Origin: Oscillospiraceae bacterium
GTDB taxonomy: Bacteria; Bacillota; Clostridia; Oscillospirales; Ruminococcaceae
NCBI GenBank assembly: GCA_900768705.1
Contig: CAAGEB010000168.1
Location: 1 to 10,486 of the forward strand
DNA length: 10,486 nt
Reading direction: 5' to 3'
How positions within the stretch are numbered: position 1 is the first letter of the stretch; every line of letters starts with the position of its first letter. The notes beneath the pieces were generated by a model. The model did no database searches. It was given only the letters and a program-made list of their open reading frames with translations, and was not told where the DNA came from. Of the stretch, positions 1 through 5,380 are shown piece after piece. The position numbers and the translations under genes were made by a program.

Positions 1-358
1 ACAAACTGATTACCTTACAGTCGAAACGCAACCGACATTCCAATGTACCGTTGGGAAAAAGCGGCTTGCCGCCCCCGATTTGTTGAGACGGCTTTAGCCG
101 TCGAGACAAACAAAGGGGGGTTGGGGGAAAACGGTGTTTTCCCCCAAAAAGGCGTGATAAGACGAATGCAAGTAATAACCACAAGACTTTGTTTTATTGA
201 TATGCCCTTGCCTTTAAAGTATAAGATTATTCTTTTCCAAGCCCCTATCCCCCTTACCCCCTCCCCCTTGGGGGAAGGGGGCGGAGTGACGCCGCTGGCA
301 ATTCCCAACGATACATTGCAATGTGGATTAATTTGTGCCAGTAAGGTAATAAGTCTGT
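1..358. repeat. MITE-like inverted-repeat element (left end may be cut by the window)
   Basis: Bases 1-57 match the reverse complement of 302-358 without gaps at about 44 of 57 positions by my hand count. The match is best at both ends of the arms, for example TACCTTAC and CAATGTANCGTTGGGAA. The interior is a string of hairpins: GACGGC-TTTA-GCCGTC at 87-102, nested between C-rich 72-76 and G-rich 115-120; a perfect 12-bp stem with a 3-base loop at 121-147; and a C-tract/G-tract hairpin at 257-281. Open frames cross it on both strands, but they have no ribosome binding site and encode low-complexity sequence read through the G/C tracts, so I call no gene here. Long terminal inverted repeats, no transposase and short length fit a miniature non-autonomous element or dispersed palindromic repeat. 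No flanking target duplication can be checked because the left flank is missing. Confidence 0.6.
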
Positions 359-470
359 TCTTTGCCACCCCTAACCCTTTGACAGAGAGTAAGCCTTACG
401 GGGGAAAAGGGATTGTTTTCTGTCGCTTTTAACCTGCTGTATGCGTTGTCAGCTTAAAAGCTTTTCTGAT
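359..470. other. Intergenic stretch with no recognisable gene
   Basis: This lies between the inverted-repeat element and the hydrolase terminator. A TTGACA at about 379-384 has no TATAAT-like box at the right spacing. GACAGA near 380 and TCTGTC near 418 could pair across about 30 bases, but this is weak. I see no gene. Confidence 0.4.
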
Positions 471-503
471 AAAACTTTACGGGCATCTTCCGATGCCCGT
501 AAA
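471..503 (-). terminator. Intrinsic terminator of the M23 hydrolase gene
   Basis: A perfect 12-bp stem (476-487 with 492-503, loop TTCC) lies just past the leftward stop codon at 514-516. On the minus strand it is followed by GTTTTATC. The plus-strand side is also T-rich (from 504), so it may work in both directions and also stop transcripts coming from the left. Confidence 0.8.
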
Positions 504-513
504 TCTTTATTTA

Positions 514-1878
514 TTAATATACATCCTGATAAGTGTAGCCGAAGGGATCTACCGCATAGCCGTCTTCACGAACCTCGAAATGCAGATGATCTCCCGTGGA
601 CCAGCCCGTTGAACCAACGGTTCCGATAACATCACCGATACTTACCTGCTGTCCCTGATATACATTAACAGTGGCGCAATGTGCATAAAGAGTGGAAAGT
701 CCGCCGCCGTGGTCAATTACTATGTAGTTTCCGTAACCGCCTCCGCAGCCGCAGGAGTAATACTTTCCGTAGTTGTGGGAGCAGGTGTAGGAAACGGAAA
801 TGACAGTACCGGACTGAGCCGCATAAATGTTCGCACCGCCTATCGAGCCGCCGCAGATGTCAATTCCGCGGTGCATTCCGTTTCTCCATGGGTCGTATCC
901 GAAGTAGGTGGAAATTTTCTTGTAGTCGGGATAAACAGGCCATCTGAAGCCATCGCCGTAAACCACCTGTCCGGAGTTGTTTTGCTGCTGCTGACGGATA
1001 AGCTGTTCAAGGTAAGCGTTAAGCTCCTCAAGCTCTGCGTCCGCTTCTGCATTGGCGTATTGAAGGTAATCAACCTGCTGCTTTAAGTAGTCGTTCTCCG
1101 CAGCAATGCCGTAAAGGTAGTCACGCTGTTCTCCCACATAGGATTCAAGATCGGATTTATCGGAATCAAGAGCGTCCATTTCGGATTCCAGTGAAGCTTT
1201 TTCAGTTTCCAGCGAAGCCTTGTCCTTTTCCAGCTTTTCAACTTCCGCATTAAGGTCGTCAATCAGCTTTTCCTGTTCTTTTATGGCGTCCAGCAGACGC
1301 TGCATAAAATCAAGGTTCTGACTGCTGATGTTTTTGATAACATCGGAATAAACGAAGTAATTGTACCAATCGTCCGAACCGTTGAGGACGGGAATGGTGC
1401 CGGAAGCGTCATTCTTGTAAAGAGCGCAGGCAAGCTTTGCAAACTTCTGAAGATTTGATTTATTCTGGGCTTCAAGCTCTTTGATGTTCAGCTTCTTGCT
1501 GATTATATCCGATTCCTTGTCGTATATCTCCTGTTCAAGATCCGAAATACCGGCTTTCTTTGCGTCAATTTCATCCTGCTTTGCATTGATCAGCTGACCG
1601 TATTGCTGTATTTCACTGTTTACGGAATCTATCTGGTCGGAGATAAGTCCGATAGCCTCCTCGTTGTCATCTATATCATCACCAAGCTCGGCTATCTGCT
1701 GGTTTCTTTCTTCTTTCTCCTGTTGTATCTGTTTAATTTTTTCTTCATATTCGCTGATTTGCGAGCTTGCAGAAGATGTTACCCCGCTTGGAATTGCAAA
1801 AAGAAATGTTGATGCAAGCAATCCGGCGCAGAGTTTCAGGCTGAATGTGGTTTTTCCTTTCGTTTTCAGATTCCCCAT
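514..1878 (-). CDS. Secreted coiled-coil peptidoglycan hydrolase, PcsB-like N-terminal region with M23/LytM peptidase
   Basis: The predicted product is 454 aa and is a zinc endopeptidase that would cut peptidoglycan cross-bridges or stem peptides outside the membrane. Residues 1 to about 38 form a signal peptide: Lys-rich start, hydrophobic LCAGLLASTFLFAI, then a Ser/Ala-rich cleavage region. Residues 40-300 are charged, heptad-rich coiled coil. This includes a PcsB/CwlO-type segment near 145-195 (ALYKND, then a W/Y/F-rich stretch), a region known in relatives to mediate control by FtsEX. Residues 310-454 are the LytM domain. By family alignment the zinc ligands are H336, D340 (HRGID) and H433, and the catalytic histidines are H400 (YAH) and H431 (HLH), so all are intact. 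A Cys-containing insertion (C366, C376, C378) sits inside the domain. An upstream in-frame ATG at 1908 would add ten residues, but GGAGG five bases before 1878 favours this start. Transcribed alone and divergently from gdhA. The exact role (division or growth) is not shown by the sequence. Confidence 0.9.
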   Translation of the reverse strand: MGNLKTKGKTTFSLKLCAGLLASTFLFAIPSGVTSSASSQISEYEEKIKQIQQEKEERNQQIAELGDDIDDNEEAIGLISDQIDSVNSEIQQYGQLINAKQDEIDAKKAGISDLEQEIYDKESDIISKKLNIKELEAQNKSNLQKFAKLACALYKNDASGTIPVLNGSDDWYNYFVYSDVIKNISSQNLDFMQRLLDAIKEQEKLIDDLNAEVEKLEKDKASLETEKASLESEMDALDSDKSDLESYVGEQRDYLYGIAAENDYLKQQVDYLQYANAEADAELEELNAYLEQLIRQQQQNNSGQVVYGDGFRWPVYPDYKKISTYFGYDPWRNGMHRGIDICGGSIGGANIYAAQSGTVISVSYTCSHNYGKYYSCGCGGGYGNYIVIDHGGGLSTLYAHCATVNVYQGQQVSIGDVIGTVGSTGWSTGDHLHFEVREDGYAVDPFGYTYQDVY

Positions 1879-1883
1879 AATGT

Positions 1884-1888
1884 CCTCC
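1884..1888 (-). promoter_or_regulatory. Ribosome binding site that decides the hydrolase start
   Basis: GGAGG on the minus strand is five bases before the ATG at 1878. The upstream in-frame ATGs at 1896 and 1908 lack a site at workable spacing, and starting there would place extra residues ahead of the Lys-rich start of the signal peptide. Confidence 0.8.
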
Positions 1889-1968
1889 AATGCCATTGTC
1901 CTATGCAAACAGGGTTTATGCTGCGGTTTCCCCTCCGAAGCACTGTCCGCATTCTTTCAATCAATTTT

Positions 1969-1997
1969 ATTATACCGCTTTCGACAACCGTTGTCAA
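1969..1997 (-). promoter_or_regulatory. Consensus sigma-A type promoter of the M23 hydrolase gene
   Basis: On the minus strand, TTGACA (1997-1992), a 17-base spacer and TATAAT (1974-1969) match the housekeeping consensus exactly. Transcription should start near 1962, giving a leader of about 84 bases before the ATG at 1878. The -35 box overlaps a palindrome at 1983-1995. Confidence 0.85.
1983..1995. promoter_or_regulatory. Candidate operator palindrome overlapping the hydrolase -35 box
   Basis: GACAAC-C-GTTGTC is a perfect 6+1+6 palindrome. It covers most of the -35 hexamer and the start of the spacer of an otherwise ideal promoter, the position expected of a repressor site. I do not recognise the regulator, and the symmetry could be chance. 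Confidence 0.35.
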
Positions 1998-2178
1998 GAG
2001 GAAAAAACTTGAAAATTCTATGAAAACAGCGTATTTATCGGTTCTTTCGGCTTTCGTAATATGTGCGGTTGATAATTGCGGTACAGTGGATTTTTGGTTG
2101 AATATTGCAATAACAGGCTGTTTTGGTCGGGAAATAACCGGTTTTTTACTGCCTCTGATACCGAAACCCTGACAAAAT
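1998..2178. other. Divergent intergenic region with no convincing gene
   Basis: Between the hydrolase promoter and the gdhA promoter I see no RNA gene or terminator. A 50-codon frame from ATG 2020 to 2172 reads as a partly hydrophobic peptide (MKTAYLSVLSAFVICAV at its start). Its nearest AGAGG-like site is about 16 bases upstream and it has no promoter of its own, so I do not call it a gene. Confidence 0.4.
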
Positions 2179-2198
2179 GATTTTTTTTAAAAAAAATC
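2179..2198. repeat. Perfect 20-bp AT palindrome upstream of the gdhA promoter
   Basis: GA, eight T, eight A, TC form a perfect palindrome ending 11 bases before the gdhA -35 box. The A/T tracts would curve DNA and sit where an UP element contacts RNA polymerase alpha subunits. A role in raising gdhA expression is inference. Confidence 0.5.
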
Positions 2199-2209
2199 TT
2201 GCAAAATAC

Positions 2210-2238
2210 TTGAAAAATTGAATAAAAAGAGTTATAAT
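2210..2238 (+). promoter_or_regulatory. gdhA promoter
   Basis: TTGAAA (2210-2215), a 17-base spacer and TATAAT (2233-2238). Transcription should begin near 2245, leaving a leader of about 54 bases with AGGAGG at 2283-2288. Confidence 0.75.
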
Positions 2239-2298
2239 AACTGTATGAAATTGCATAGGGCAGTTTCGCAAATAACATATTCAGGAGGATTATTAACA

Positions 2299-3651
2299 AT
2301 GGCGTTAACTAATCAGTATCTTGCAGACCTGCTGGAAACGGTCAAGAAGAGAAACCCGGGAGAGCCGGAGTTTATTCAGGCGGTAACGGAAGTGTTTGAA
2401 ACACTGCAGCCCGTTGCGGAGAAGCGTCCCGATTTGGTGGAGGCAGGCGTTTTCGAGCGTATTGTTGAGCCGGAGCGTCAGATTATTTTCCGTGTTCCGT
2501 GGGTTGACGACAGCGGAAAGGTTCGTGTGAACCGTGGTTTCCGTATCCAGTTCAACTCTGCTATCGGACCGTACAAGGGCGGAATCAGACTTCACCCCTC
2601 TGTGTACATCGGTATCATTAAGTTCCTGGGCTTCGAGCAGATCTTCAAGAATTCCCTGACAACCCTTCCTATGGGCGGTGCCAAGGGCGGTTCCGATTTT
2701 GATCCCAAGGGAAAGAGCGACGGAGAGGTTATGCGTTTCTGCCAGAGCTTTATGACAGAGCTTTACAGACATGTAGGCAATGACTGCGATGTTCCCGCAG
2801 GCGATATCGGCACAGGCGCCCGTGAAATCGGCTATATGTTCGGTCAGTACAAGAGAATTCAGAATGAGTTTACCGGAGTTCTTACCGGCAAGGGACTTAC
2901 CTACGGCGGTTCTCTTGCAAGAACGGAAGCTACAGGCTTCGGTCTTTGCTACTTCACCGATGAAATGCTGAAGGCAAACGGCAAGAGCTTTGAGGGTCAG
3001 ACCGTTATTATCTCCGGTTCGGGCAATGTTGCCATTTATGCTACCAAGAAGGCAACCGAGCTGGGCGGCAAGGTTGTTACCGTTTCCGACTCCAACGGTT
3101 ACATTTATGATCCCGACGGAATTGATCTTGATGTTGTTAAGCAGATCAAGGAGGTTGAGCGCGGCCGTATCAAGGAATATGTCGGCAGAACCTCCCACAA
3201 GAACGCTGAATACCACGAGGGCAGCGTTTGGGGCGCAAAGATTAAGGCAGACATTGCTCTTCCCTGCGCTACCCAGAACGAAATCAACGGCGAATTTGCA
3301 AAGAACCTTGCCGAGAATGGCGTTTATGCAGTAGCAGAAGGTGCGAATATGCCTTCCACACCCGAAGCTATCGAGGTTTATTTCGCAAATAATATGCTTT
3401 ACGGTCCTGCAAAGGCTGCAAACGCAGGCGGTGTTGCTACTTCCGGTCTGGAAATGAGCCAGAATTCTATCAGATACAGCTGGACCTTCGAGGAGGTTGA
3501 CGCAAAGCTGCATGACATTATGAAGTCCATCTTCAAGAGCTGCGACGAGGCTTCCAAGGAGTACGGTATGCCCGGAAACTATATGGCAGGCGCAAACATT
3601 GCAGGCTTCCTGAAGGTTGCAGAGGCAATGAAGGCACAGGGCTGCGTATAA
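2299..3651 (+). CDS. gdhA: Glutamate dehydrogenase, NADP-type hexameric
   Basis: Cytoplasmic enzyme that reductively aminates 2-oxoglutarate with ammonia to make glutamate. The product is 450 aa, the usual size of small hexameric GDH. The N-terminal dimerisation/substrate domain carries K93 in GPYKGGIR and K129 in PMGGAKGG, the substrate-binding and catalytic lysines of the family, and D169 in PAGDIG, the catalytic aspartate. The Rossmann domain shows GSGNVA at 240-245. The strand end VSDSNG (262-267) resembles NADP-dependent relatives, which usually carry S-D-S there, so the biosynthetic NADPH form is inferred. The frame stays open 27 codons upstream, but AGGAGG 10 bases before ATG 2299 and the family N-terminus fix the start. 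The gene stands alone between its own promoter and terminator. Lysine is written almost only as AAG, unlike the next two genes, which suggests high expression. Glutamate made here would feed transamination at the end of the branched-chain pathway encoded downstream. Confidence 0.96.
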   Translation: MALTNQYLADLLETVKKRNPGEPEFIQAVTEVFETLQPVAEKRPDLVEAGVFERIVEPERQIIFRVPWVDDSGKVRVNRGFRIQFNSAIGPYKGGIRLHPSVYIGIIKFLGFEQIFKNSLTTLPMGGAKGGSDFDPKGKSDGEVMRFCQSFMTELYRHVGNDCDVPAGDIGTGAREIGYMFGQYKRIQNEFTGVLTGKGLTYGGSLARTEATGFGLCYFTDEMLKANGKSFEGQTVIISGSGNVAIYATKKATELGGKVVTVSDSNGYIYDPDGIDLDVVKQIKEVERGRIKEYVGRTSHKNAEYHEGSVWGAKIKADIALPCATQNEINGEFAKNLAENGVYAVAEGANMPSTPEAIEVYFANNMLYGPAKAANAGGVATSGLEMSQNSIRYSWTFEEVDAKLHDIMKSIFKSCDEASKEYGMPGNYMAGANIAGFLKVAEAMKAQGCV

Positions 3652-3689
3652 TAATATATTCAGCTATCCAAGAGAGCTTGATTAATATG

Positions 3690-3720
3690 ACACCCCGCTT
3701 TTCCGAGCGGGGTGTTTTTT
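3690..3720 (+). terminator. gdhA intrinsic terminator
   Basis: A perfect 10-bp GC-rich stem (3690-3699 with 3706-3715, six-base loop) runs straight into T at 3715-3720. Confidence 0.93.
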
Positions 3721-3775
3721 GTCTGTGTAAGGCGGTTTTGTAACTGAATTGTAAGAAATTATGGGGAAAAATCTC

Positions 3776-3804
3776 TTGACATTGGCAAAATGGTGTGTTA
3801 TAAT
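3776..3804 (+). promoter_or_regulatory. Promoter of the MBOAT/DHHW operon, with extended -10
   Basis: TTGACA (3776-3781), 17 bases, TATAAT (3799-3804), with TG one base upstream of the -10 box. This is as close to consensus as a housekeeping promoter gets. The leader of about 90 bases can form two small hairpins (3821-3834 and 3860-3880) before GGAGG at 3893-3897. Confidence 0.88.
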
Positions 3805-3901
3805 TTGTTGTATGGGGAATCGGACAAGCGTCCGTTTATAGAAATAAATAATTGGACAGCCCTGGAAAGCAGATTTCGGGGATTAATAATTCGGAGGAAA
3901 T

Positions 3902-5365
3902 ATGGTATTTTCTGATTTGTTCTTTCTGTACTTGTTCTTGCCGTTGTTTATGCTATGCTATGCCGTAGCAAGACAGCTTGACCCTATAGTTCACAGAGAG
4001 CCGGCGGAGGGAAAGAAAAGCTTCTTCCCAAGCGTTACCTCTCCCGTTTCAAACGGCGTGCTTATTGTATTTTCGCTCTTTTTCTATGCGTGGGGCGAGC
4101 CTGCATATATTTTCCTTATGCTGATAAGCATTGTGGTAAATTACATAGTCGGCGGATTTATTGACAGGGGAAAGAGAAAATCAAAGCCTGCGCTGATTGT
4201 GGGACTGATTTTCAATATCGGTGCAATATTCATTTTCAAATATGCAAATTTAATTGCCGATACTCTGAATATTTTCGGCGGTAATTTTCAGCATCCGATA
4301 GAAGCATTTCCCATAGGAATCAGCTTTTATACCTTCCAGTCAATGTCCTACCTTGTTGATGTTTACCGCGGCGAGGTTCCGGCGCAGCGCAATTTCTTTT
4401 CGCTGCTGCTTTACATTTCGCTGTTTCCGCAGCTGATTGCGGGACCGATTGTGCGATATACCACAGTTGCCGATGAAATAGCCGAGCGTCATATTTCCGT
4501 GGATGATGTTGCGGAGGGTTCCTTCCGTTTCCTTGTGGGACTGGGCAAAAAAGTTATTCTTGCAAACCAGCTCTCGGGACTGGCTTCACAGTTTCTTGAC
4601 GGAAATCTTTCCTCAATTTCCACCGGCGGAGCGTGGATAGGACTTATCGCATATACCTTCCAGATTTACTTTGATTTTTCCGGTTATTCGGATATGGCGA
4701 TAGGAATAGGCAGATGCCTCGGTTTTCACTTTAATGAAAACTTCAATTATCCCTACATTTCAAAAACTATCACGGAATTCTGGCGCAGATGGCATATTTC
4801 TCTGGGTTCGTTTTTCAGAGACTATGTATATATACCCCTTGGCGGAAACCGCAGACACCAGCCGCTGAATATTATGGTGGTGTGGTTCCTTACCGGACTG
4901 TGGCACGGTGCTTCTTGGAATTTTGTACTCTGGGGCGTTTACTTCGGCATTATTGTTATGCTGGAAAAATACACTATCCTCAAGGTTCAGGACAAAATAC
5001 CGTCCTTATTCCTTCATCTGTACAGCATTTTCCTTATCGTGTTCGGCTGGGCGTTGTTCTATTTTGAGGACTTCGGACGGCTGGGACAGTTTATCGGAGT
5101 GCTTTTCGGCGGCGGAAAAACCGGCTGGGATTATATTGCCACCGACGCTCTTACGGGAAATCTGTTCCTGCTTTTAGCCTGCGTAATTTGCTCTCTGCCG
5201 ATATCAAAGCTTATCAAACGGGTTTATAACAACAGCACCTCCAGCGGCGGAGCGGCGGCAGTGCTTACAGTCGGAAAAATTCTCTGCGCTTTTGCGCTGC
5301 TTTTTGTAAGCACGGTGCTGCTTGTGGGAAATACCTCCAATCCTTTCCTTTATTTCAGAACATAA
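3902..5365 (+). CDS. MBOAT-family O-acyltransferase (AlgI/DltB-like), probable surface glycan O-acetylation
   Basis: A 487-aa polytopic membrane protein. Hydrophobic segments occur from residue 5 to the C-terminus, for example 6-24, 51-83, 97-114, 164-184, 243-256, 324-350, and several after 370. Family hallmarks are in order: FPIGISFYTFQSMSYLVDVY (136-155), QLIAGPIVRY (177-186), YFDFSGYSDMAIG (256-268), FWRRWHISLGSFFRDYVYIPLGG (293-315) and LTGLWHGASWNF (330-341). H335 in the WHG motif is the expected catalytic histidine, and H298 in WRRWH is the other conserved one. In AlgI-type systems this protein carries an acyl group across the membrane to a periplasmic or extracellular partner. The next gene, 15 bases away, encodes such a partner, which favours polysaccharide O-acetylation over DltB-type D-alanylation (no dltA, dltC or dltD is present). 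The glycan substrate cannot be read from the sequence. GGAGG at 3893-3897 is only four bases from the ATG. Confidence 0.93.
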   Translation: MVFSDLFFLYLFLPLFMLCYAVARQLDPIVHREPAEGKKSFFPSVTSPVSNGVLIVFSLFFYAWGEPAYIFLMLISIVVNYIVGGFIDRGKRKSKPALIVGLIFNIGAIFIFKYANLIADTLNIFGGNFQHPIEAFPIGISFYTFQSMSYLVDVYRGEVPAQRNFFSLLLYISLFPQLIAGPIVRYTTVADEIAERHISVDDVAEGSFRFLVGLGKKVILANQLSGLASQFLDGNLSSISTGGAWIGLIAYTFQIYFDFSGYSDMAIGIGRCLGFHFNENFNYPYISKTITEFWRRWHISLGSFFRDYVYIPLGGNRRHQPLNIMVVWFLTGLWHGASWNFVLWGVYFGIIVMLEKYTILKVQDKIPSLFLHLYSIFLIVFGWALFYFEDFGRLGQFIGVLFGGGKTGWDYIATDALTGNLFLLLACVICSLPISKLIKRVYNNSTSSGGAAAVLTVGKILCAFALLFVSTVLLVGNTSNPFLYFRT

Positions 5366-5380
5366 AAAGGGAGTGTTACA

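Noticed and set aside
379..412. Possible promoter starting at a TTGACA
   Set aside because: No -10 box lies 16-18 bases downstream, and no rightward gene follows.
15..432. Overlapping open frames of 117 and 129 codons on opposite strands in the left repeat
   Set aside because: They read through the inverted repeats and G/C tracts, have no ribosome binding site, and give low-complexity Pro/Gly/Ser sequence with no known fold.
679..1086. 135-codon plus-strand frame opposite the M23 domain
   Set aside because: It is Val/Ala/Leu-rich because it is antisense to Gly/Tyr/Asn-rich coding sequence. The minus-strand gene is complete and convincing.
2305..3513. 402-codon antisense frame within gdhA
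   Set aside because: It is an artefact of the strong codon bias of gdhA. It has no start signal, and the sense strand encodes a complete, motif-perfect enzyme.
3902..5365. DltB of a teichoic acid D-alanylation operon
   Set aside because: The MBOAT motifs are shared, but no dltA, dltC or dltD is adjacent and the partner gene is of the DHHW/AlgX type.
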